A stretch of DNA of 64,000 bases from Microthrixaceae bacterium. GTDB lineage: Bacteria > Actinomycetota > Acidimicrobiia > Acidimicrobiales > Microtrichaceae. The stretch is from NCBI GenBank assembly GCA_027493675.1, contig JAOSKI010000001.1, positions 186,001 to 250,000 of the forward strand. Direction: 5' to 3'. Under the pieces are notes generated by a model, which did not search any database, was not told the DNA's origin, and saw nothing but the letters and a program-made list of their open reading frames with translations. Made by a program: the position numbers and the translations under genes. Numbering within the stretch: the stretch's first letter is position 1; each line of letters opens with the position of its first letter. Positions 1 to 8,297 of the stretch are shown piece after piece.

Positions 1-167
1 AACATCGAGGACATCGCCTCCTTGCCTTCGACCTCGACGACGAGTGTGCGCAGGCCCGACCTGGAGGCGGCCACGGCCATGGCAGAGGTGACCGCGGTTT
101 TGCCCACGCCGCCCTTCCCGGCGACGATTGTCACGCCGGCTTCACCGAAGAACTCGGCCGGGTTCAC
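1..167 (-). CDS. ArsA-like anion-transporting ATPase, N-terminal fragment
   Basis: Only the first ~55 residues are present; the rest lies beyond the left edge. Read from a GTG at 167, the protein opens with a beta strand and the deviant Walker A motif AGKGGVGKT at about residues 16-24, followed by the helix and second strand (LVVEVEGKEA) usual for ArsA/GET3-type ATPases. Such ATPases often occur as a pair next to whiB in actinobacteria (Rv3679-Rv3680-whiB4 in M. tuberculosis), and a whiB lies 1.6 kb away here on the other side of a divergent NfeD gene. The substrate in this family is unknown in actinobacteria; arsenite export should not be assumed. The call rests on the motif and context only. 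Confidence 0.75.
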   Translation of the reverse strand, partial: MNPAEFFGEAGVTIVAGKGGVGKTAVTSAMAVAASRSGLRTLVVEVEGKEAMSSM

Positions 168-274
168 ATCGCATCCCCTGTCACGGCCGTCGCCAGAGTC
201 GGCATCGCGGGGGAGATCGTGCCCCGCAGGTTGCGGAGGCACTTCACCACGAATGTCGTACCGGAGGCTCTCAC

Positions 275-1569
275 GTGGGCAAGTCTGCCATTTCAAGGAA
301 CGCTGCCCGTGTGTCCGCTGTTGTGTCCCTTGTGCTGGTGGTGTTCGTGGGCGTCGCCGACTCCGCGCAGGCGCAACAGACGTGTGCCGACGAAGGCTGT
401 GTCGACGTGGTGGCCGTGGATGGACTGATCGACGAGATCCAGGCGACGAACGTCATCGAGGCCATCGAGGCGGCGGGCCGCGAAGCGTGGTGTCGAAGCT
501 GTCGTGTTGCAGGTGGACAGCGAAGGTACTGCCGTGTCCGCCGAACGCCTCACCGACGTCGCCACGGCCATCGAGGAGTCGTCGGTCCCCATCAGCGTGT
601 GGATTGGCCCCAGTGGGGCGGTGGCCCTGGGAGGATCAGCGGAGTTGGTGGCCATCGCCGATTCCTCGGGCATCGCCGGGTGCCGAGATCGGAGAGGTCG
701 GAACCCAGCGGCTGCCGGTGGAGCGCTTCGGTGATCTGTTCACCGGCGATGCCGCGGAGGCTGAGAGTCGTGCCTTCGAGGGTGAGGAGGCTGTCGACGC
801 GGGACTGGTGGACCGATTCGCTCCCATCGTGAGGGAGCACATCGTGAACATCGACGGTGTGCCCAGCGAAGTCAGCGAGGTGGATGGCGAATCCGCCCGG
901 ACTCCGAGTGCGCTCGTTCGATTCTCGAAGTTGCCCCTCGGGACCCAGTTCCTTCACACCGTGGCGAGCCCGTCGGTGACGTATCTGCTCCTGGTGGTGG
1001 GGCTGGGTTTGCTGGTGTTCGAGTTCTACACCGCAGGGATCGGTATTGCCGGGGTCGTGGGTGCGGCCTGTGTGGTCCTCGCCGCGTACGGCGTGGCGGC
1101 GCTGCCGCACAACACCTGGGCGCTGGTGCTTCTCGCCGCATCCGCGGTCGGGTTCTCGGTGGACATCCAGTCGGGCGTGCCGCGGGTCTGGACCGCTGTG
1201 TCGATGCTGGCGTTCACGATCGGGTCGGTGTTCCTGCTCACCGAGTTCGCCCCGACGTGGCTGGCTCTCTCGCAGGCGTGGTCGGCATGGCCGCTGCGAT
1301 GTTCTCGGGGGATGCCCGCGATGGTGAGGGCGCGCTTCGGGACGCCGACCATCGCAAGGGACTGGCTGATCGGCGAACCGGGGGTTGCAGAGGGCGGCGG
1401 TGGACCCGCAGGGAACGGTGCGGGTGCGCGGCGCGCTGTGGCGGGCACGTCCCGGCATACCACGCCCATCCCGGCCGGCGCGGACCTCAGGGTCGTGGCC
1501 CTCGACGGCGTGGTGCTGGAGGTCGATCCCGTCGGTGACACGTCGGCGGATGACGCTGAGGAGGAGTGA
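275..1569 (+). CDS. NfeD-like membrane protein (ClpP-fold domain, membrane helices, OB domain)
   Basis: The start is GTG 275 with GGAGG eight bases upstream. Visible parts in order: an N-terminal membrane anchor or signal (about residues 8-35, ending near AQAQ), a ClpP/SppA-like domain (VDVVAVDGLIDE through ELVAIAD), a hydrophobic block from about 950 to 1255 with several membrane helices, and a C-terminal NfeD OB-fold (GTVRVRGALWRAR ... VVALDGVVLEVDP). In active members the loop after PSGA reads ASAG with the nucleophilic Ser; here the aligned stretch reads ALGG, so the protease site appears lost. The frame breaks near 485, 675, 1258, 1340 and 1395, all restored by one-base corrections. It is divergent from the ArsA-like gene. 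The role is probably membrane quality control or raft-like organisation, by family inference. Confidence 0.8.
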
Positions 1570-1623
1570 GCCGCTCCCGTAGGCCTGCTCGCGAAAGCAA
1601 GCGCAACTCGTGCAAATTGCTCC

Positions 1624-1653
1624 TTGTAAGGATTCCGTAGGTCGCTCTATCGT
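1624..1653 (+). promoter_or_regulatory. Candidate whiB promoter
   Basis: TTGTAA (1624-1629) and TATCGT (1648-1653) are separated by 18 bases, an acceptable primary-sigma promoter. Just upstream, 1610-1623 reads GTGCAAATTGCTCC, with a short palindrome GCAA-A-TTGC. The AATTG core also occurs in the sufR/mrp and erpA upstream regions. Transcription from here would give a leader of about 130 bases before whiB. No experimental support; otherwise the 1570-1790 gap holds nothing I recognise. Confidence 0.35.
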
Positions 1654-1790
1654 GCAGCGCACACCCGAGGGGATCAGATGACAGGTGGATCCTCTGCGTG
1701 GGCAGCGGCTGCTTGCTGTGTTCAGTAGGGCACGAGGGGACGCAGGCGATTGCCCGGGTGACCTATCCGCTGACGGTCTAGGGGGCCTTG

Positions 1791-2050
1791 GTGAGTGCAC
1801 AACCATCACCGGAGATGTGGCAGGTCAAGGCTGCATGTCGAGGACCGCAGTCGGCGGCCTTCTTCCCTCCACCGCAGTTCGAACGCAAGGCGGACCGCCT
1901 GGTGCGTGAGAACCGTGCCAAGCAGATCTGCGCAGAGTGCGTCGTTCGCAGTGAGTGCTTGGAGTACTCCTGGAGATCTCCGAACCACATGGGATCTGGG
2001 GTGGGTTGAACGAGTCCGAGCGCCGCGTGATGCTCGAATCCGCCTCCTGA
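1791..2050 (+). CDS. whiB: WhiB-family [4Fe-4S] transcription factor
   Basis: Small WhiB protein of about 86 residues. GTG 1791 starts VSAQPSPEMW; the four cluster cysteines are visible as C in KAACRG, then the pair in ICAECVVRSEC, which carries the conserved CxxC plus the fourth Cys. After one missing base near 1970 the frame continues with the diagnostic turn HGIWGGLNESERR and stops at 2050. Read without correction, the protein would lose that turn and stop at 2009. WhiB proteins bind an iron-sulfur cluster and act on promoters with the primary sigma factor. The ArsA-like and NfeD neighbours recall the whiB4 region of mycobacteria, but the paralogue type cannot be fixed from sequence alone. 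Confidence 0.9.
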
Positions 2051-2166
2051 GCGCGTCGGGTAACACGTTCGCCCGGGTCGTGTGACGCCCTGGGCTCCCG
2101 GCAGCGTCGCGAGCGTTGCAGGCGCGCTCATCCCGGAGCGTCAGGAGATGCTCACCGGGGTGACCT

Positions 2167-3374
2167 TCATCGTCGCGAAAGTGTGGCATCCATCGACGCG
2201 AGCAGCCTCGCGGAGCAACTCGAGAGGTCCGGTGGCGGGCTGATCTCCACGATCTTCTCGGCGAGCCGACTGAAGGTCAGCGCTGCGGGCCCGTCACCCA
2301 ACGCGGCCGGTTCGCCCGCGTCCCCTCCGTGGGCAACTCGCGGTTCGATGGGAATCCGCGCCAGCAGCGGTAGACCCGCTTCCGTGGCGAGGCGTTCCCT
2401 CCACCGGAGCCGAAGATCTCGTGACGCCTTCCCTCGGCGTCCACGTACGCGCTCATGTTCTCGATGACACCCGTGACGTGAAGGAAGTTCTTGCGTCCCA
2501 TGTCGACCACCCGGACCGCCACCAGTTGTGCGGCGAGTGAGGGGTGGTGACGACCAGCATCTCGGCGCGTGGGAGCATCTTGGCGAGCCCCATCTGCACG
2601 TCGCCGGTGCCCGGGGGCATGTCGACCAGCAGGTAGTCGAGGTCGCCCCACGACACGTCCTCGAGGAAGTGGCGCACCGCTCGGTTGAGGATCAGGCCGC
2701 GCCACATCAGCGCGCTGCCCTCCTGCTCCACCAGCAGTCCCATCGAGACCACCTCGATCGAACCGGAGCCGACGGGCAACGACCTGCGGTAGCATGCGTC
2801 CTTCGTCGTCGGCCTCGAGGCGGCCCGACACGCCGAGCATCCGGGGCACCGAGAAACCCCAGATATCCGCATCGAGGACCCCTACCCTCCGGCCTTGTGC
2901 AGCGAGCGCCGCTGCCAGGTTCACCGAGACCGAGGACTTCCCGACGCCGCCCTTGCCCGAGGCGACCAGCAGCACCTTGGTGCTCATCGGCACGGTGGTG
3001 GTCTCGGGCCGCTCGGAGACGGCCTTGCGTGCACGTTGCATGGTGGAGGCCTTCTCCTCGGCTGTGAGCTCACCCCAGTCGATCTTCACCGAGGTCACTC
3101 CCGGTAGGCCGCCCACGCGTGCGCGTACGTCGCGCTGGATCTCCCCACGCAGGGGACACCCTGCAGTGGTCAACGCCACGCCGATCCTCACAGCGCCCGA
3201 TGCTTTGACGTCGACTCCCCGCACCATGCCTAGCGAGACGATGTCGCTCCCGAGCTCAGGGTCCATCACGGCTCCGAGGATCCCTAAGACGTGGTCTTCG
3301 GTTGGAGCGGGTGCAGACGCACTTCGCTGATCCGCGTCGGCCGGGTCATGGGCGTTGCGATTCGTATCCATCAT
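2167..3374 (-). CDS. mrp: Mrp/ApbC-type iron-sulfur carrier ATPase with N-terminal DUF59 (MIP18) domain
   Basis: P-loop ATPase that carries or inserts Fe-S clusters. The start is one of two adjacent ATGs at 3374/3371, with AGGGG upstream. Residues ~25-105 form the DUF59/MIP18 domain (VMDPELG, AGCPLRG). The deviant Walker [11 protein letters not shown] is at ~138-147, and GLDADIWG and [11 protein letters not shown] follow. As in mycobacterial Mrp, the region after IENMS lacks the CxxC seen in many other bacteria. The frame breaks near 2793, 2548 and 2395. The corrected C-terminus runs [22 protein letters not shown] to a TGA at 2167. It is divergent from the SufR-like gene and near erpA, so the three form an iron-sulfur assembly cluster. 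Confidence 0.88.
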
Positions 3375-3404
3375 CAAGAGACTACCCCTAATAGAACCGG
3401 TCAT

Positions 3405-3435
3405 CACCGTGTAAATTGTCACGGGTGGCTATACT
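3405..3435 (+). promoter_or_regulatory. Divergent mrp/sufR control region: inverted repeat plus leaderless -10
   Basis: CACCGTG (3405-3411) and CACGGGTG (3420-3427) form an imperfect inverted repeat around the AT-rich core TAAATTGT. TATACT (3430-3435) sits exactly six bases before ATG 3442, so the transcript should begin at the start codon. A repressor bound to the repeat would block this promoter, which fits autoregulation by the SufR-like protein. The operator assignment is inference. Confidence 0.5.
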
Positions 3436-3441
3436 GGCTGC

Positions 3442-4110
3442 ATGGAGGAATCCGGACCGGGCGGTCGCCTCGACCTGTTGAAGGCACTCGGTGACAACAC
3501 CCGATATGCCATCTACCTGGAGTTGGCCCGCTCACCGAAGCCGTTGTCCACCGCTGAGGTCGCGTCGACCCTTGGCCTGCACCTCAACACGGTGCGCCCG
3601 CACCTCGAGAGGATGCGTGAGGTTGGACTGCTGCAATCGCGTCCGGACGCCTCCGGTGGCGTCGGTCGTCCACAGAAGCTCTACGAGCTCGCGACCGATG
3701 CCCCGAGCCTGGGGTTGGAGCCGCCGGTCTACCCGTTGCTGGCGCAGATGCTGCTGCAGATCGTGGTGGCCGGTTCGACAGACCCCGATACGGTGCTCGA
3801 AGCCGGCAGAGACGCCGGTCGGGCGATGGCATACCGTCGCACGAAGGAGCCCGACTGCCGCGAGGACACCGTCGCGATGCTGGAGGAGCTGGGTTTCGAT
3901 CCGGCGTATGTGGCCGAGGGCGGGCGCACGAGCGTGGCCTTCGGTCACTGCCCCTTCGGAGAGCTGGCGCAGGCCCAGCCACAGGTGGTGTGCGCTCTGC
4001 ACAGGGGAATGATGGAAGGGTTCGCCGATGAGCGGGGTGGAGGGATGGTGGAGAGCTTCTGCGACATCTCCGCGCGCACTCCCTGTCGTGCCGAGGTCGT
4101 CGAGGCCTGA
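3442..4110 (+). CDS. sufR: SufR-like winged-helix repressor, probable Fe-S sensor
   Basis: Uninterrupted 222-residue protein. Residues ~10-75 are an ArsR/DeoR-type winged helix (LKALGDNTRYAIYLELA, LNTVRPHLERM, a GRPQKLYEL wing). The C-terminal half has cysteines in GHCPFG, VVCALH, SFCDIS and RTPC, as in SufR, where Cys residues hold an Fe-S cluster that controls DNA binding. M. tuberculosis Rv1460 and cyanobacterial SufR repress suf operons; here the gene lies between mrp and erpA, and no sufBCD is in the window. The promoter is leaderless (TATACT six bases before ATG). Confident as a SufR-type regulator; the exact target genes are inference. Confidence 0.8.
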   Translation: MEESGPGGRLDLLKALGDNTRYAIYLELARSPKPLSTAEVASTLGLHLNTVRPHLERMREVGLLQSRPDASGGVGRPQKLYELATDAPSLGLEPPVYPLLAQMLLQIVVAGSTDPDTVLEAGRDAGRAMAYRRTKEPDCREDTVAMLEELGFDPAYVAEGGRTSVAFGHCPFGELAQAQPQVVCALHRGMMEGFADERGGGMVESFCDISARTPCRAEVVEA

Positions 4111-4260
4111 TGTGTGGGGACGGGTGACGGGCAGCGCGACACCGGTTCGCTGTCGCGCTGCATTGACACGGACCAACCCGTTAGAATTGTCGGCGGACCC
4201 GCGCGGTCCCAGCGGTGGTACCACTTCCGGGACCCGTTTCGAGAGCCGAAAGGTGCGCTG

Positions 4261-4581
4261 ATGATCACGATCACCGAAGCAGCAGCGGAGAAGGTTGGCC
4301 AGCTGATCGAGGCCGAGGGCGAGCCGGATCTCGCGCTTCGCGTCGCAGTTCGACCCGGTGGGTGTTCGGGCTTCTCCTACGACATGTTCTTCGACAGCGA
4401 GATCAACTTCGACGACCTGTCGTCGACCTTCGGTGACGTGCGTGTCGTAGCCGACCCCTCCAGTGCACAGCTGCTCGAAGGTGCGACCCTCGACTATGCC
4501 GACGGCCTGAACCACTCAGGGTTCTCGATCACCAACCCGAACGCGCAGAGCACCTGCGGGTGCGGTTCGTCCTTCAGCTGA
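4261..4581 (+). CDS. erpA: A-type iron-sulfur carrier (ErpA/IscA/HesB family)
   Basis: Complete 106-residue protein of normal family length. ATG 4261 is preceded by AAAGG at the right distance. The three cluster-binding cysteines are visible: one in RPGGCSGFSY (~residue 35) and two in the terminal STCGCGSSF. A-type carriers pass [4Fe-4S] or [2Fe-2S] clusters to target enzymes. Upstream (4163-4189) lie TTGACA, TAGAAT and an AATTGTC core resembling the sufR/mrp region, so co-regulation by the SufR-like protein is plausible. The 13-base spacing between the two hexamers is too short for a standard promoter, so the start point is unclear. Confidence 0.93.
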   Translation: MITITEAAAEKVGQLIEAEGEPDLALRVAVRPGGCSGFSYDMFFDSEINFDDLSSTFGDVRVVADPSSAQLLEGATLDYADGLNHSGFSITNPNAQSTCGCGSSFS

Positions 4582-4614
4582 CTGCGTGGGGGTGGCCCTG
4601 GCGCTGGTCCCGCG

Positions 4615-5555
4615 TCAGCCGATCACCTCGGCCATCTCCGATCGATCGATCGTCGCGTCCGCTCGGGTGGTGATGGTCCCCTTGGCGTCGGTCACGTAGA
4701 GGACCGGCTCGAGCAACAGGTCGTACTTCTCGGGAAGCGGTGCCAACGGTGCTGCGGCCAAGTCACCCTTGGCCGCCTTCGGGTTCTTGTACACCTCGGA
4801 GTGGATCACCGTCAGATCGTCGCGACCGTTCACCATGTCCATGAGGTTCCCGAGTGTCGGACCGCAGAAGGAAGTCTGGCAGTACGCCGGTGTCGCCACG
4901 AGCAGCACGATCGACTTGCCCTGTCCCAGGGCGTCGGTGAGGCTCACCGAGTGGAACGGGCATTGCGGCACCTGTGTGCAGATCGGGTCCACTTCCAAGG
5001 AGTTGCTGTCCGTCGCGGTGGGGGCCGCCGGGAGCTGTTGGCCGACCACGGGTGAGACCACTTCGGCCTGCGGGAACACCTGGATCTGGGAGGTCATCTC
5101 CTTGCCCTGGTAGGTGGCGGTGACATCGTGGATCCCGACGGAATCGAAGGTGTGCTGAAGCGGAAGGTAGGCGCGGGGGATCCCCTCGGAACGTGGTGAC
5201 ACGTCGAGTTCCGCGACCTCGGTGTCGTCGTGTGCGATCACGAACCGCACGTCTCCCTCGATGAGGTCCAGCGGTATGCCCTCGGCATCGGTGAGGAGAT
5301 ACGGCAGTCTGGTGGGAACGCCGACCGGGACATGTGGGGCCCCTTGTGGGAAGGCCGCTATCAATGAACCTCCCTCGCTCCGGTCCTGGGGATCGACGGC
5401 TCGCTTCGCGAGCTGCAGGCAAGGCCGATGGGCATCGTGGCGACGAGGCCGGCGCCACCCAGGATCACCGCGCCGGGAGACGGCGCGTCCCTGCGGTGAC
5501 ATCGCAGCGTGGTCCGTCCGCGGGAATCCGTGCTCGGGGACAGGTCGGTGATCAT
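4615..5555 (-). CDS. Secreted lipoprotein with thioredoxin-like domain
   Basis: The start is ATG 5555; TAGCTT lies six bases before it on the minus strand, a leaderless promoter. The N-terminus has basic residues, a hydrophobic stretch and a lipobox (IGLAC, ~residue 45), so it is probably lipid-anchored outside the membrane. After a frame break near 5370-5395 come an Ig-like region (~residues 60-180, ending SQIQVFPQ) and a thioredoxin-fold C-terminus with PAYCQTSFCGPTL: two cysteines four residues apart, unlike the CxxC of classic thioredoxins, and nearer to SCO-like proteins. Possible roles are extracytoplasmic thiol chemistry or copper delivery; neither is shown. It is convergent with erpA with only a ~30-bp gap. 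Confidence 0.72.
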
Positions 5556-5727
5556 CCTGCGAAGCTACAACGGAGCACGTGTGTCGAGAAGGCAGGTGGG
5601 ACATCTCCACATGGTTCGGGCCGGCCCTGACACGGCCCGTACGGAGCGACACCCGACGACCGCGGTGGTCAGGTGGTGGTCGTGTTCGGCATTGATCGGG
5701 TGGATTGCCCGCGGGCACACTCCCGGA

Positions 5728-7366
5728 GTGAGCTTCACCTTCGTGTTGAACGGCCGGGACCTGGAGGTTCCAGGCGACCTCGCCCGAGGGTCTCTGCTGG
5801 AGGTCCTGCGGACGCTCGGTGGCGTTACCAGCGCCAAGGACGGCTGTGCTCCCCAAGGGCAGTGCGGCTGCTGCACGGTCCTCGTGGAGGGTCGGGCACG
5901 GGTGTCGTGCGTGACCCCAGCCCGCCGTGTCGCCGGGCGCAGCGTGACGACCCTGGAGGGTCTTCCCAAGGCCGTGGCTGCCGACTGGGCGAATGCGTTC
6001 GTGGACCACGGAGCCACCCAGTGCGGGTTCTGCACTCCGGGAATCATCATGAGGTTCGAGGACCGCAGGGCACGGGTGAGCGAGGGCACCGCGATCGAGA
6101 CTTCGGCGGTCGATCGCATGTTGGCTGCGCACCTGTGTCGTTGCACGGGTTGGCAGGGAATAACCGAGGTCGGTGTCGAGGTCCTGGGAGACCGTCAACT
6201 TGGCAGGAGATCCGGGTCCCGTCCCGAGCCTCCGCGCGAGGCGGCGGCACGTCGGGCCTCGATGGAGGGGGCGTTCCACAGCGAATCGATGCGGACGTGA
6301 TCCTCTCGGGAGGCGGGTTCGCAGCGGACACGGCGCCACCGGACGCGCTGATCGCGGTTCCCGGGCCCGACGGCGACTGGGTCGTGGGCGAGAACGTCGT
6401 CGAGGCTAGGGCTGCTGCCGGAAAGGTGCAGGGTAGGCGGACGACGACAGAGCCGAAGCCGCCCCTGACGGTTCCCGACGGGGACTGGGCCGCGGTGCTG
6501 GCCACGTCGTGGGTGGAACCCGCCTATCTCGAAACCGATGCATCCTGGTGTTTCCCGGGTGGTGAACCTGCAGGCGTGCTCGCCAACGGCGGTGCGTTCG
6601 GCGCCAAGTCCGACTCGCCGCTACCTGAGGTCGCGCGTCGGTTGGCGGATCTACACGGCCGCAGCGTGCTTGCGCTCTGGTCCCGCGAGGACACCGTCAA
6701 CCACGGCCCGAAGCGTCCGCCGGTCGCGCTCGGGATCGACTCCAGCGGAGCAGGGGGTGATGCGAGTGGTCCCGGCGGCTGGGATCCACGACGCGGTGGC
6801 CCGGGTTGCGCCGGGGCTGAACGTGCAGGAGGTGGCGGTGAACGGACCTCGCACGAGCGCCGCGATCCGGTGCGCGGGGTGGGCGGAGGCGCTCTGCGGC
6901 CTCGTTGCGGCGGACGTCGACACGCCTGTGGGTGGACGTGACGGGGCGGGGGGTCCGTGCAGTGGGCCCGGCAGGCGGTTGGGCCCGCGCCGAGGTCGTT
7001 CCCGCCGGCGACGGGCCCGCGGGTGCCGACGGCCTGATCCGGGTCCTAGTCGGGGCGGGCGACCCCCTGGACGAGGCTGTCCTGCGGTCCTACGTGATCG
7101 GCGCGGTCCACATGGCAGCTGGGATGGTGTGTTCGGAGGGTCTCGCGGTCGACGAGGCGGGCACGGTCCACGATCTGACCGTTCGATCCTTCGGTGTGCT
7201 GTCCCCCTCGGCGCTTCCGCGAGTGGAGGTCGTATTCGATCCCGAAGGAGGGGAGCCTGTTGCGGTCAGCGATGCGGTGTTCGCCGCCACGGCCGCCGCG
7301 GTGTGGCGGAGCCACGGATTCCCACCCCGGTGGCCGACCGGATCCTCGGTGCTCCCGATCGCCTGA
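5728..7366 (+). CDS. Compact xanthine-dehydrogenase-like fusion: [2Fe-2S] subunit plus short molybdopterin-type domain
   Basis: GTG 5728 starts SFTFVLNGRDLEV. The first ~155 residues are a full CoxS/XdhC-type subunit: plant-ferredoxin cysteines in DGCAPQGQCGCCTV and the second cluster's CGFCTPG and LCRCTG. Instead of a stop, the reading continues (after a break near 6235) into a ~370-residue region with MEGGVPQRI, NGGAFGAKSD, a REDTVNHGPKRPP segment and a terminal EGLAVDEAGTV region, all echoing the large molybdenum subunit of xanthine or CO dehydrogenases at under half its usual length. Breaks near 6765 and 6930 are also bridged. No separate large or FAD subunit is nearby. Whether it binds molybdenum cofactor is not known. 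Confidence 0.7.
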
Positions 7367-7413
7367 GTGGACCCGGAGCGGTATCGGTGGCGCCGATGGG
7401 GCAGACTGTGGAG

Positions 7414-7569
7414 ATGGGTCCACTGCTCATCGTCATCACATTGCTGGTCGTCATCCCCCTCGCAGTGATCATCACCGGAGCGGTCATGGCGGTGTTGCTG
7501 GGACACTCGCTGCGCAAGGAGGGTGAGTACCGCAACGAGGGCAGCGAGCTCACCGAGTTGAACGTCTGA
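7414..7569 (+). CDS. Small single-pass membrane protein, unknown function
   Basis: A 51-residue protein: a strongly hydrophobic helix from residue ~3 to 28 (LLIVITLLVVIPLAVIITG) followed by a charged tail ending ELTELNV. Upstream GTG 7408 and ATG 7396 are alternative in-frame starts and no clear ribosome site decides between them. It is separated by about 45 bases from the fusion gene before it and converges with glnR. It is real-looking by composition, but I do not recognise a family. Confidence 0.5.
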   Translation: MGPLLIVITLLVVIPLAVIITGAVMAVLLGHSLRKEGEYRNEGSELTELNV

Positions 7570-7619
7570 GGTCGAGCGTCTGGGACCGCCGGTCGGACCG
7601 TCGGCGTGAGTGAGGGAGT

Positions 7620-8293
7620 TCAGCCGCTCCAGCGCGACTCTCCGAAGCGATAGCCGACCGAACGAACGGTCTGGATCATCCCGGAGTGCTCCTCACCCAG
7701 CTTCGCCCGCAGGCGTCGAATGTGAACGTCCACGGTTCGTGCTCCGCCGTAGTACTCGTACCCCCACACCTGCGTGAGCAGCGTTTCGCGCGTGAACACC
7801 CGACCCGGACTGGATGCCAGGAACTTCAGCAGCTCGTATTCCATGTAGGTGAGGTCCAACGGCCGCCCGTCGATCGAGGCCTGGTAGGTCTCGACGTTCA
7901 GCTCCAGCGTCTGGTACGTGACGATCTCGGGCGGCAGGTCCAGTCCCGTGCGGTCGCGGGACAACAGGTGACGTATCCGTGCATCCAACTCGCTCGGGTG
8001 CGCCGGCACCACGCAGAAGTCGTCGAAGATGTCGCTGCGGCTCTGAAGCTCCCCGAGCTCTGAGCCACGAATGCACAACAACAACGGCGCCAGTGCGAGC
8101 TCGCCCCGGCGGAGGGCCCGTGCCAGCGTGAACCCTGCTGCTGAATCGGCCTCGGACCACACGATCGCACCGGACCAGAGCCGGTCCTTCGCCTTGGTCT
8201 CACCGGACACCGCCTCCCAGCGAAGGCCTGCCATGTCGAGCACACGCGCCAGGTCGGGTGGCGCGGATCGGGCCAAACCAGGATCGGGTGCAC
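7620..8293 (-). CDS. glnR: GlnR-like atypical OmpR-family nitrogen regulator
   Basis: About 225 residues. The C-terminal winged helix (DLTYMEYELLKFLA, RVFTRETLLTQVWGYEYYGG, RTVDVHIRRLRAKLG, VRSVGYRFG) is close to GlnR of Streptomyces and Amycolatopsis. The receiver-like N-terminus is degenerate and shows no clear phosphoacceptor Asp with its acidic pocket, as in GlnR, which works without phosphorylation. The best start is GTG 8293 (HPILVWPD), five bases after the glnA2 stop, with one missing base near 8272; a TTG at 8276 is the start if no base is missing. It follows glnA2 in the same operon and probably controls the nearby glutamine synthetase genes. Confidence 0.8.
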
Positions 8294-8297
8294 GATC

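Noticed and set aside
592-1809. A 405-residue minus-strand frame opposite the NfeD-like gene
   Set aside because: Arg/His/Pro-rich shadow of a GC-rich coding region; the plus strand carries membrane helices and an OB domain.
4163-4187. TTGACA and TAGAAT as a standard erpA promoter
   Set aside because: The spacing is only 13 bases, too short for a sigma-70 type promoter; one of the two hexamers is probably coincidental.
4615-6339. A 574-residue minus-strand frame covering both the lipoprotein and the region opposite the hydroxylase fusion
   Set aside because: Only 4615 to ~5370 matches a protein family; the rest is the complement of the plus-strand [2Fe-2S] gene and has no start signals.
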